Source: Candidatus Martarchaeota archaeon (lineage in GTDB: Archaea > Micrarchaeota > Micrarchaeia > Micrarchaeales > Micrarchaeaceae). From it: DNA of 33,006 nt. Below the pieces are notes generated by a model. That model was given only the letters and a program-made list of their open reading frames with translations. It did not search any database and was not told the DNA's origin. Of the stretch, positions 15,104 to 22,096 are shown piece after piece. The stretch spans positions 1-33,006 of the forward strand of contig JAMCYO010000034.1 in assembly GCA_023473395.1 (NCBI GenBank), read 5' to 3'. The position numbers were made by a program, and so were the translations under genes. Every line of letters begins with the position of its first letter. The first letter of the stretch is position 1.

Positions 15104-16555
15104 CTATATCGGACTTGGTTTGAACCTCTCCTTGGCTTCGTGCATGCTCTTCGAAACCTTGCTTTTCCACTGCTCGAAATCCTCAGGCTTTTCCGGGTAT
15201 TTCATGTAAATCGCATTGAGCTCTTTCATCTTGCCGACCGCGTACAAGAGGTCCCTGAATGCGCCTATGTTCTTTGTTCCCTTAAGCACCATGGAGAATT
15301 TGGACGCAAGGCTTAGCTCCGGCATCATGCCTAGCGCAAGCTGGTTTGCCTCCTTTACGCTTAAGAAGTTCTTGAAACCATAATTGAGAACGTCGTTGTT
15401 GAGCGACTGCAGGTATATCCTGAATACCTCAAGCCCAGCTGTCTTGTATCCGTATTCCTTGTTGAAATCGAGGTTGTACTGCCAAAGCCCTTTCGTGCTG
15501 GTGTCGTTGGCTTCTATCGCCCTTACTGCATTCTCCCCCGCGAGTATACCGGAAACCATAGCGGGACCTATGCCTCCTGCGCTTATCGGATTTGGCATTA
15601 CCATGCTGTCCCCGGCGCCCATGTAGCCGTCATAAACAAGGCTCTCCATCTGCCTCCTTACAGCAACGGACCATATGCCCTTCCCGTTATTGTCCTTGTT
15701 GAAAATCTTGTACTCCTTGTTCTTTATGACTGGCAGCCATGCTATGTACTGGTCTATAAGGTTCTGAAGCGTGTCGTTCCTTTTTAGGGCCTTGTTCCTT
15801 ATGTCAAGGCTGCGCTTCTGCACGCCAAGCCCTACGTTCATCTTGTTTCCGCTTTTTGGGAAAACCCAGCCATAACCGCCAGGTGCCATTTCCTGGTTCA
15901 GGTGTATGAGGGCGTTCTTTGGGTCGTAATACCTTTCGTCCTCATGGTCTAGTTCGAATTCTATTATGTACCTTCCGGTTGTTTCCACGTCGTCTATGTC
16001 TACGTTTTTCTCAACGAAATTGTTGTCGGGAAGCCTCCTGCGGAGAACCGTAGATATGCCAAGCGCGTCTATTACCAACTTGGATTTGTAAATCGTGTGG
16101 TTCTTGTCCTTATCCTTGCCGTAGACCCCTGCAACTTTGTTGCCTTCCAAAACCGGCCCCTCAACTTCGAACTGCGTCACGTAATGTGCGCCGTTCTTGA
16201 CTGCAACATCCCTTATTTTCCTTTCGAATTCCGGCCTGTCTAGTACGTAACCGACGCCATCGAACAGGAATTTCGAGTTGAGGTCCGGGGAAAGAGCGTA
16301 TACTCCGTCGACCTTCACGTCAAGCTCCGGCTTGGAAAAGTTTATGCCAGTTTTGGACGTTATGTAGTCAAGGTGCGACCCCGCAACAGCATCGCCGCAC
16401 GTCCATCCCCAATTGGTCTTCTTTCCGACGTTATCCGAATCGTTCCTGTCCAGGAGCAAAACCTCCAAGCCCTTCTTCGCTGCAACGGCCGCGGCAAGGT
16501 TGCCCGCCATTCCTGCTCCTGCTACTATTAAGTCATAGGATTCCTTAGCTTCCAT
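15104..16555 (-). CDS. Geranylgeranyl reductase family flavoprotein
   Basis: FAD-dependent oxidoreductase of 483 residues. The N-terminus has the dinucleotide motif VAGAGMAGNLAAAVAAKKG with the acidic end LLLDR, then TNWGWTCGDAV, a variant of the cysteine-bearing substrate region of archaeal geranylgeranyl reductases. The mid-part has VIDALGISTVLRR, and GGYGWVFPKSGNKMNVGLGV is a very typical family block, followed by GDSMVMPNPISAGGIGPAM. Enzymes of this family saturate the isoprenoid chains of archaeal membrane lipids, acting at the membrane. The ATG at 16555 is preferred over GTG 16564. A TATA-like CTTTAAATAG lies at about 16602-16612. It is in an operon with rpoK. Confidence 0.9.
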   Translation of the reverse strand: MEAKESYDLIVAGAGMAGNLAAAVAAKKGLEVLLLDRNDSDNVGKKTNWGWTCGDAVAGSHLDYITSKTGINFSKPELDVKVDGVYALSPDLNSKFLFDGVGYVLDRPEFERKIRDVAVKNGAHYVTQFEVEGPVLEGNKVAGVYGKDKDKNHTIYKSKLVIDALGISTVLRRRLPDNNFVEKNVDIDDVETTGRYIIEFELDHEDERYYDPKNALIHLNQEMAPGGYGWVFPKSGNKMNVGLGVQKRSLDIRNKALKRNDTLQNLIDQYIAWLPVIKNKEYKIFNKDNNGKGIWSVAVRRQMESLVYDGYMGAGDSMVMPNPISAGGIGPAMVSGILAGENAVRAIEANDTSTKGLWQYNLDFNKEYGYKTAGLEVFRIYLQSLNNDVLNYGFKNFLSVKEANQLALGMMPELSLASKFSMVLKGTKNIGAFRDLLYAVGKMKELNAIYMKYPEKPEDFEQWKSKVSKSMHEAKERFKPSPI

Positions 16556-16601
16556 ATTAAACACATATGCAAAATTAAGCGTATTTAGTTATTTCTGCAA
16601 T

Positions 16602-16612
16602 CTATTTAAAGT
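16602..16612 (-). promoter_or_regulatory. TATA-like box for geranylgeranyl reductase-rpoK
   Basis: CTTTAAATAGA on the minus strand, about 50 bases before the ATG at 16555, predicts a start near 16580 and a leader of roughly 25 bases. Confidence 0.5.
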
Positions 16613-16666
16613 TTCTTATCCGCAATCATGGCAACGCAGCAGATCAAAGCCCGATTGGGGGATAGC

Positions 16667-16765
16667 TTATATATATTTTCCTATTTCAAATATACTGCTA
16701 TACGGTTGCTGCAGTAGTACCTGTGGTATTCTAAGCTATAAGGTCTACTGTCGAGTTGCGCCGTT
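16667..16765 (+). promoter_or_regulatory. Promoter region and structured leader before L30e
   Basis: A strong TATA-like run (TTATATATATTTT, about 16668-16680) predicts a start near 16704. The RNA that follows could fold: CAGTAG (16712-16717) pairs with CTACTG (16745-16750), and TACC-TGT-GGTA makes a small inner hairpin. A second weaker TATA-like CTATAAGG near 16736-16743 would give an almost leaderless L30e message instead. L30e proteins bind RNA kinks, and the eukaryotic one regulates its own message, so an autoregulatory leader is conceivable, but I see no clear kink-turn. Confidence 0.35.
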
Positions 16766-16780
16766 ATGCAGTTGATATGT

Positions 16781-17086
16781 ATGGCAGATTTATCGAGCGA
16801 CATAAGGCTGGCCGTTGACAGCGGAGAGACAGCCCTTGGTGTGAACGAAGTCATAAAGTCGATAAGGGACGCAAAGGCTAAGCTCATAGTTATAGCTTCT
16901 AAGAATAAGGAAAGCACCACCCAGGACGTAACCCACATGGCAAAGGTGGCAAACGTGCCAGTTGCTGTGTTCGAGGGCAACCCGTTGGAATTGGGCGCGG
17001 TCTGCGGAAAGCCTTTTTCCGTATCTGCGGTTTCCGTGATAGAAGCAGGAAACTCTAACATACTTAAAACGAATAAAAAAGAATGA
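16781..17086 (+). CDS. rpl30e: Ribosomal protein L30e
   Basis: Large-subunit protein, 101 residues, of the L7Ae/L30e RNA-binding fold. MADLSSDIRLAVDSGE at the start, KAKLIVIASKNKES, VPVAVFEGNPLELGAVCGKPFSVSAVSVIEAG are the family blocks in order. The ATG at 16781 matches the N-terminus of archaeal L30e; an in-frame ATG at 16766 would add MQLIC. The gene starts the cluster L30e-S12-S7-EF-2. In many archaea nusA sits between L30e and S12, but here S12 follows within 10 bases. Confidence 0.95.
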   Translation: MADLSSDIRLAVDSGETALGVNEVIKSIRDAKAKLIVIASKNKESTTQDVTHMAKVANVPVAVFEGNPLELGAVCGKPFSVSAVSVIEAGNSNILKTNKKE

Positions 17087-17096
17087 AGGGGATAAT

Positions 17097-17525
17097 TTGC
17101 CTAATGGAGAATTTGCCGCTAGAAAACTCGTAAAGCAAAGGAAGCATCAGAGGATGCTAAAGAAATGGCTAAAGAGAAAAAAGCTTAAGCTTAAACAGAA
17201 ATACGACCCTATGGGAACCGTCCCTAGGGCAAAGGGCCTAGTGCTGCAGAAGTTCGCTGTGGAACAGAAGCAACCGCACTCCGGCCAAATAAAATGCGTG
17301 AGGGTGCAGCTGATAAAGAACGGCAAGACCGTGGGCGCATTCGTTCCTGGCGACGGCGCAGTCAACTACATAGACGAGCACGACGAAGTCACGATAGAAG
17401 GTCTCGGAGGCTCCCAAAGGGGCCAGATGGGCTGCATACCTGGAATGAAATACAAGGTAGTCGAGGTAAACGGTGCCAACATGGTGCAAATAATAAAGGG
17501 CAAGAAGGAAAAGCCTAAGAGATGA
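17097..17525 (+). CDS. rps12: Ribosomal protein S12
   Basis: Small-subunit decoding-centre protein, 142 residues. Recognisable blocks are the basic N-terminus, DPMGTVPRAKGLVLQKF, QPHSGQIKCVRVQLIKNGK, VGAFVPGDGAVNYIDEHDEV and GGSQRGQMGCIPGMKYKVVEV. The QPHSG loop corresponds to the QPNSA region that touches the decoding site. Translation starts at TTG 17097 with GGGGATAA just upstream; no other in-frame start suits. Its TGA overlaps an ATG of the S7 frame, and S7 follows at 17531. Confidence 0.97.
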   Translation: MPNGEFAARKLVKQRKHQRMLKKWLKRKKLKLKQKYDPMGTVPRAKGLVLQKFAVEQKQPHSGQIKCVRVQLIKNGKTVGAFVPGDGAVNYIDEHDEVTIEGLGGSQRGQMGCIPGMKYKVVEVNGANMVQIIKGKKEKPKR

Positions 17526-17530
17526 TTTTT

Positions 17531-18226
17531 ATGGCAGAAGAAGCAGAACACCAGCAAAAAAAGGCGGCAAAACCAAAGAAGAAGGCTGCCCCGAAACGCA
17601 GGGCCGTTGCCACTTCCTACGGCAACGCGCACAAGCTTTTCAACAAGTACGACTACAATGTGGAAGTGCTAGACCTCAGCCTGAAGAACTACATAAACCT
17701 GAAACCTGAGGAATTTCCGTCATCGTACAGGAGCACGAGCTCCAAGATGTTTTCGAAGGCGAACATAAACATAGTCGAAAGGCTGGAGAACGCGCTCATG
17801 AGGGGAGGCACCGGAAAGAAGGTCGGCGGAAGGGTAATAAGGACCGAAGGAAGGCTGCAGGGCAAGAAGCTTAAGGTAATGCATATAGTCGAAAGCGCTT
17901 TCGACATGGTAAACGAAACGACGAAGAAAAACCCGCTTGAAGTGTTCATAAGGGCATTGGAAAACAGCGCCCCCATAGAGGACACGACAAGAATAAGGCA
18001 AGGAGGTACCGTTTCAAACATACCGGTGGACATAAGCGCCAGCAGGAGGCTCGACACGGCACTTAGGAATATTTCAACTGCATCGATAATAGGTGCGTTT
18101 AACAACAAGAAGAGCATCTCGGAAGCTCTGGCAAACGAGATGATACTAGCTGCAAACAACGACATAAACAGCTACGCGCTAAAGAGGAAGAACGAAATAG
18201 AGCGCATGGCCAGGAGCGCAAAGTAA
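17531..18226 (+). CDS. rps7: Ribosomal protein S7
   Basis: Small-subunit head protein that nucleates 16S rRNA 3'-domain assembly, 231 residues. After a Lys/Ala-rich N-terminal extension (about 25 residues) come KLFNKYDYN, INIVERLENALMRGG, a basic stretch with GGRVIRTEGRLQGKK, NPLEVFIRALENSAP, TTRIRQGG and PVDISASRRLDTALRNI, ending with LANEMILAANND and SYALKRKNEIERMARSAK. The ATG at 17531 is preferred because GATGATTTTT sits before it in the same layout as before EF-2 and S19e; ATG 17522 overlaps the S12 stop and is an alternative. Confidence 0.96.
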   Translation: MAEEAEHQQKKAAKPKKKAAPKRRAVATSYGNAHKLFNKYDYNVEVLDLSLKNYINLKPEEFPSSYRSTSSKMFSKANINIVERLENALMRGGTGKKVGGRVIRTEGRLQGKKLKVMHIVESAFDMVNETTKKNPLEVFIRALENSAPIEDTTRIRQGGTVSNIPVDISASRRLDTALRNISTASIIGAFNNKKSISEALANEMILAANNDINSYALKRKNEIERMARSAK

Positions 18227-18239
18227 TCGGTGTTTTATA

Positions 18240-20432
18240 ATGGTAAGGAAAGAGTACGTAGTAGAAGAAATAGCCAAGATAATGGGCGAGCTGGACAATA
18301 TAAGGAACGTTGCGATAATAGCGCACGTCCACCATGGAAAGACAACGCTGACGGATTCTCTGCTGGCTAGGGCAGGCCTCATATCAAAAGCAGTCGCAGG
18401 CGACGCACTCTATACCAACTACGAAGCCATAGAAAAGGACAGGAGAATGACGATAAAATCTGCAAACATATCCCTGGGTTTCGCATACAACGAGAAGGAC
18501 TACATAATAAACCTTATAGATACGCCGGGGCACGTCGACTTTGGTGGCCACGTCACAAGGTCAATGCGCGCGGTAGACGGCGTAGTGCTCGTAGTCGACC
18601 CTGTCGAGGGCGTAATGCCGCAGACCGAAACAGTGCTAAGGCAGGCGCTTAAGGAAAAAGCCAAACCGGTGCTTTTCGTCAATAAAGTGGATAGGCTCCT
18701 GACCGAGCTAAGGCTGACCCCAGAACAGACTTTCGAAAGGCTGTTGAAGCTCATAAACGACATAAACAAGTTGATATCCCAGTTTGCACCCGAGGAATTC
18801 GCCGAGAAATGGCAGGTGAGCGTTGAAAAGGGAAGCGTTGCCTTTGGCTCCGCAGCAAAGAAATGGGCGATATCGAAGCCGATAATGGACAAATACAAGG
18901 TCACGTTTAAGGACATATTCGCCCTTACCGCAGCAGGGGACGAGAAGAAGCTGCAGGAAGTTGCGCCAATAGACGAATCGACGCTTGTCATGATGATAGA
19001 CCACCTCCCGAGCCCGCGCGTGGCCCAGAAGTATAGGATACCTCAGATATGGCACGGAGACCTGGAATCGGAAGACGGCAAGGCAATGCTCAATACGGAC
19101 CCAAATGCCAATACAAACATAGTTGTGTTCAACATGGTTTACGACCCGCACAGCGGGGAGGTCCCGGTCGGAAGGGTATTTTCAGGCACTGTCAAGAAAG
19201 GCACTGAATTGCACATATCTGGATTGAATAATACGCAGAAAATACAGCAGGTCGGAATATACATGGGCCCTGACAGGGTGCCGGTAGATGCAATACCTGC
19301 CGGAAACATCGCTGCGCTCATAGGGCTAAAGGACGTCAGCATCGGCGACACTCTAAGCACTGGCATAATAGAGCCGTTCGAGCAGATAACGCACTATTCT
19401 AAGCCGGTAGTCACCAAGGCTGTCGAAGCCAAGGATTCAAGGGATACGACCAAGCTCATAGAGGCGCTAAGGGAGCTCTCAAAGCAGGATCCCACCATAA
19501 TAACCGAAATAAACCAGCAGACAGGCGAACACCTCGTCAGCGGAATGGGCGAATTACACCTAGAAGTCATAGAGACCAAGCTCAGGGACGAGTTTAAGAT
19601 ACCGATAATAACGAGCCCGCCGATTGTGATATACAGGGAGACCATAACCAAAAAGGCAGGCCCGATAGAAGGAAAGACCCCAAACAAGCATTCGAAATTC
19701 TACGTTACCGTAGAACCGCTCCCAGAAGGCTTGCAGAACGCGATAGATGAGGGGACGCTTCGCGAGGGCAAGCCAAAGGGCCAAGCAGCAATAGAGGTAA
19801 TGGTGGCTGCTGGCCTCGACAGGGCGATAGCTAAGAACGTCGAGGACATATCAAACAAGTGCATGCTCGCAGACGTAACCCACGGAGTCCAGTACATGAA
19901 CGAAGTAATGGAATTGCTCATAGACGGATTCAGGGAAGCCGTAAAGGACGGCCCATTGGCAAGGGAGCGCTGCTCAGGGGTGCTTGTCAGCGTCGTAGAC
20001 GCAACGATACACGAAGACCCTGTGCACAGGGGCCCGGCGCAGATAATCCCAGCCATAAGGAACGCAATATACGCAGGAATGCTTACTGCAGGGGTGTCGC
20101 TTTACGAGCCGAAGCAGAACTTTACGATAAACATACCACAGGAATACATGTCCGGAGTGATAACGTTCGTGCAGAGCAAACGCGGCACTGTTACAAGCGT
20201 AACCCAAGAAAACGAGCAGGTTTCAATAGTGGCAAAGATGCCGGTTGCGGAGACGCTCAAGGGTTTCTCAAACGATCTTAGGGGCCTTACGCAGGGAAGG
20301 GCCATATGGTATACGGAGTTCGCTGGCTACGAAAAACTGCCAACAGAGCTACAGAACAAGGTGGTGCGCGAGATAAGGGAACGCAAGGGCCAGAACCCAG
20401 AACCGCCTACGCCGGACCAGTTCCTTGCCTAA
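18240..20432 (+). CDS. fusA: Translation elongation factor 2 with unusual P-loop (Asp to His)
   Basis: Ribosomal translocase, 730 residues. G-domain motifs: IAHVHHGKTTLTDSL (25-40), switch I end DRRMTIKSAN (67-76), DTPGHVDFGG (94-103) and NKVD (148-151). Domains II to V follow, including the C-terminal HEDPVHRGPAQ loop with His596, the position modified to diphthamide in archaea and eukaryotes. The P-loop normally reads AHxDHGK; here residue 31 is His (codon CAC in place of GAC). Residue 104 in FGGHVTR, usually Asp in euryarchaeal EF-2, is also His. No other defect is visible and the gene is full length, so it is presumably functional. It lies 13 bases after S7; EF-1 alpha and S10 do not follow. 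Confidence 0.97.
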   Translation: MVRKEYVVEEIAKIMGELDNIRNVAIIAHVHHGKTTLTDSLLARAGLISKAVAGDALYTNYEAIEKDRRMTIKSANISLGFAYNEKDYIINLIDTPGHVDFGGHVTRSMRAVDGVVLVVDPVEGVMPQTETVLRQALKEKAKPVLFVNKVDRLLTELRLTPEQTFERLLKLINDINKLISQFAPEEFAEKWQVSVEKGSVAFGSAAKKWAISKPIMDKYKVTFKDIFALTAAGDEKKLQEVAPIDESTLVMMIDHLPSPRVAQKYRIPQIWHGDLESEDGKAMLNTDPNANTNIVVFNMVYDPHSGEVPVGRVFSGTVKKGTELHISGLNNTQKIQQVGIYMGPDRVPVDAIPAGNIAALIGLKDVSIGDTLSTGIIEPFEQITHYSKPVVTKAVEAKDSRDTTKLIEALRELSKQDPTIITEINQQTGEHLVSGMGELHLEVIETKLRDEFKIPIITSPPIVIYRETITKKAGPIEGKTPNKHSKFYVTVEPLPEGLQNAIDEGTLREGKPKGQAAIEVMVAAGLDRAIAKNVEDISNKCMLADVTHGVQYMNEVMELLIDGFREAVKDGPLARERCSGVLVSVVDATIHEDPVHRGPAQIIPAIRNAIYAGMLTAGVSLYEPKQNFTINIPQEYMSGVITFVQSKRGTVTSVTQENEQVSIVAKMPVAETLKGFSNDLRGLTQGRAIWYTEFAGYEKLPTELQNKVVREIRERKGQNPEPPTPDQFLA

Positions 20433-20449
20433 GCCCTGGAAGCCAAAAC

Positions 20450-20459
20450 ATATATATTT
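20450..20459 (+). promoter_or_regulatory. TATA-like box before the small membrane protein
   Basis: ATATATATTT about 20-30 bases before ATG 20479 predicts an almost leaderless transcript, separating this gene from the EF-2 operon and excluding the upstream TTG at 20425 as start. Confidence 0.5.
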
Positions 20460-20478
20460 GGAAATCCCACGTCTTGCC

Positions 20479-20826
20479 ATGCAAAAGCGTACGAAGGCGC
20501 AAAAGCACAGCAATGTGGAGCGCCTTATAGTGGCTGACATAACCCTTGCTGAGCTTTCTGCGGCAACTGTAGCCTCAGAACCAATATTGGCAAAGCTCGA
20601 ACCATTCGAGACTGCGCACCTGATGGGCAACAGCATACAGCTACAGGTGTCGGCCGCATACATGCACGACACATCAATAGCCCTTTTTGTTTCTGCACTT
20701 GTAATATCATTTCCAATAATATACAAGATAGAATCTGGGCTTTACGATAGGCTTTACAAGCCCGCTGGAAAGAAGTTGGCCTCGATGCTTAGGGTCCATG
20801 GCAAAAATTCAGAAAGCTTTAAATAA
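20479..20826 (+). CDS. Small single-pass membrane protein, function unknown
   Basis: 115 residues, not recognised. A basic N-terminus (MQKRTKAQKH) is followed by a helical region with VERLIVADITLAELSAATVA, then one hydrophobic segment of about 20 residues (SIALFVSALVISFPIIYKIE, about 75-94), and a basic C-terminus (KPAGKKLASMLRVHGK). No cysteines are present and no signal peptidase site is obvious. The positive charge on both flanks leaves topology open. It lies between EF-2 and L7Ae, with its own promoter and the L7Ae TATA-like box overlapping its end, so the neighbours suggest no particular role. The codon pattern matches surrounding genes. Confidence 0.7.
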   Translation: MQKRTKAQKHSNVERLIVADITLAELSAATVASEPILAKLEPFETAHLMGNSIQLQVSAAYMHDTSIALFVSALVISFPIIYKIESGLYDRLYKPAGKKLASMLRVHGKNSESFK

Positions 20827-20896
20827 GATTAGATGTAAAATGCTAATACAAACTTCTTCATATACTGGATGAAGTGCAAAACCGACGGTGTTTTAA
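20818..20896 (+). promoter_or_regulatory. L7Ae promoter and hairpin leader
   Basis: TTTAAATA (20818-20825) overlaps the end of the preceding gene and predicts a start near 20850. The roughly 47-base leader contains CTTCAT (20856-20861) and ATGAAG (20869-20874), a perfect 6-base stem with a 7-base loop, followed by GGTG eight bases before the ATG. L7Ae is known in some archaea to bind its own leader, but a proper kink-turn (paired GA steps on both strands) is not evident here. Confidence 0.45.
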
Positions 20897-21370
20897 ATGG
20901 CAAAATCTTACGTGAAGTTCGAAGTATCTAAGGATCTGGCTTCAAAGACATACGAAGCCCTGCAGATGGCTAAACAGTCAGGAAAGCTCAAGAAGGGCAT
21001 CAACGAGGTCACGAAAAGCGTCGAACGCGGCGCTGCCACGTTCGTTGTAATGGCCGAAGACATAGAGCCGGAAGAGATTGCGATGCACATACCGCAGCTC
21101 TGCGAGCAGAAGAAGGTTCCGTTTTCGTATGTTCCAAGCAAGCTCGAGCTTGGGAAGTCCATAGGGCTTACGGTGCAGTGCGCTGCTATAGCCGTGGAGT
21201 CGCAAGGAAGCGCATCCCAGGCCATAAAAGATATAATATCAAAGACGACAGGAACCTCGCAGAAGGCAAAGGCCGAACCAAAGCCTGAGCACAAGGAGGA
21301 AAAGAAAGAAGAGCACAAGGAACAGCATGCAGAGAAAAAGGAAGAGCACAAAGAGGAAAAGAAGGAGTGA
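20897..21370 (+). CDS. rpl7ae: Ribosomal protein L7Ae with charged C-terminal tail
   Basis: RNA-binding protein that recognises kink-turns in 23S rRNA, box C/D and H/ACA guide RNAs and archaeal RNase P. The core of about 120 residues shows KTYEALQMAKQSGKLKKGINEVTKSVERG, ATFVVMAEDIEPEEI, LCEQKKVPFSYVPSKLELGKSIGL and CAAIAV. After it comes a 35-residue tail made almost wholly of K, E and H (for example HKEEKKEEHKEQHAEKKEEH), absent from most homologues and surely disordered. Start supported by GGTG upstream. First gene of L7Ae-S28e-L24e, a classic archaeal order. Confidence 0.96.
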   Translation: MAKSYVKFEVSKDLASKTYEALQMAKQSGKLKKGINEVTKSVERGAATFVVMAEDIEPEEIAMHIPQLCEQKKVPFSYVPSKLELGKSIGLTVQCAAIAVESQGSASQAIKDIISKTTGTSQKAKAEPKPEHKEEKKEEHKEQHAEKKEEHKEEKKE

Positions 21371-21395
21371 TTGAAGCTTAAAGGGAATGGTAAAA

Positions 21396-21689
21396 ATGGA
21401 AGATAAACCGACTCCAAAAGGACCAAAGGCTCCCGCGCCGGCCGCTGCACCTTTGCAGCCCGCCAATTCCGAACAGCAGTTCTCAGGATTCCTGGCAGAA
21501 GTTGTTGAGGTAAACAACAAGGTAAAAACTGGCATGTACGGCGAGGTTTATCAGGTCACGTGCAGGATTCTCGAAGGAAAAGACAAAAGCAGGATTATAA
21601 GGAGGAACGAAATCGGTCCCATAAAAGTTGGAGACGTGATAAGGCTTCCGGACACAAGCAGGGAAGCAAGGGAGATAAAGGTAAAGTGA
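21396..21689 (+). CDS. rps28e: Ribosomal protein S28e with Pro/Ala-rich N-terminal extension
   Basis: Small-subunit protein, 97 residues. The OB-fold core begins near residue 30: FLAEVVEVNNKVKTGMYGEVYQVTCRILEGKDKSRIIRRNEIGPIKVGDVIRLPDTSREAREI, matching archaeal S28e throughout. The first 30 residues (KPTPKGPKAPAPAAAPLQPA) are an unusual low-complexity extension. ATG 21396 has a GGT element five to seven bases before it; ATG 21387 in the same frame (adding MVK) is also possible. It follows L7Ae by about 25 bases and precedes L24e by 10. Confidence 0.94.
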   Translation: MEDKPTPKGPKAPAPAAAPLQPANSEQQFSGFLAEVVEVNNKVKTGMYGEVYQVTCRILEGKDKSRIIRRNEIGPIKVGDVIRLPDTSREAREIKVK

Positions 21690-21699
21690 GGCGTGCCGC

Positions 21700-21861
21700 A
21701 TGAAATGCTCATATTGTTCAAAGGAAATCCCGAAGGGCACAGGCACAGCCTACGTCTTCAAGACCGGTAAAATAAACTACTACTGCAGCAGCAGATGCTA
21801 CAAGTACGACATAATCCTCCACAGGAAGGTAAGCAAGAAGGAATTCACTCCAAAAAAGTGA
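21700..21861 (+). CDS. rpl24e: Ribosomal protein L24e
   Basis: 53-residue large-subunit zinc-finger protein. Four cysteines form the expected C-x2-C ... C-x3-C type finger: MKCSYCSKEIPKGTG, then YVFKTGKINYYCSSRCYKY. ILHRKVSKKEFTPKK follows, ending shorter than some homologues. Starts 10 bases after S28e. In many archaea NDK and IF2 follow L24e; here the cluster ends and a T-rich terminator-like stretch begins. Confidence 0.95.
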   Translation: MKCSYCSKEIPKGTGTAYVFKTGKINYYCSSRCYKYDIILHRKVSKKEFTPKK

Positions 21862-21865
21862 TTCC

Positions 21866-21900
21866 AATTTTTCCTATTTTTTCTAATTCTTATCCTTTTT
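21866..21900 (+). terminator. T-rich terminator after L24e
   Basis: Repeated T-runs (ATTTTTCC, ATTTTTTC, CTTTTT) directly after the L24e stop are typical of archaeal intrinsic termination, which needs T-runs more than a hairpin. The last run may also serve as part of a TATA-like element for the following stretch. Confidence 0.5.
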
Positions 21901-22096
21901 AACTTATGCGAGCGAGAAGTCCCCCTTTCGCTAGATAGGCATGAAAGCAATATCGATAAGGGAGCCTTGGGTAGGTATGTTCCCTAGTAGGGTGAAAGGG
22001 CAATTGGGCCTGTTCGAATTCCTATATGAAGAATGAACCAATGCCGCATCCGGTGCCAGGCTAGGCAAAGATCAGGCCTTGCATTGGCTCGGCGAA
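21901..22096. other. Unexplained stretch between convergent L24e and ftsZ; inverted repeats and a 31-codon ORF
   Basis: No gene is expected between the convergent L24e and ftsZ, yet 196 bases hold structure. CCAATGC (22037-22043) is perfectly inverted as GCATTGG (22080-22086); GGCCTG (22007-22012) as CAGGCC (22071-22076); AGGGA (21959-21963) as TCCCT (21981-21985). An ORF at 21941-22036 encodes MKAISIREPW at its N-terminus, the usual opening of ASCH-domain proteins, then diverges and stops after 31 residues. Either a structured RNA gene (strand unclear) or the relic of an ASCH gene would fit. I could not match it to RNase P RNA, SRP RNA or a tRNA. Confidence 0.35.

Noticed and set aside
20908-21450. 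Long minus-strand open frame opposite L7Ae
   Set aside because: It is a shadow of the K/E-rich coding sequence; its product is Ser/Phe/Cys-rich low complexity without a promoter.
21999-22030. T-loop-like GTTCGAATTCC as part of a second tRNA
   Set aside because: No matching T stem, anticodon arm or acceptor stem can be formed around it.
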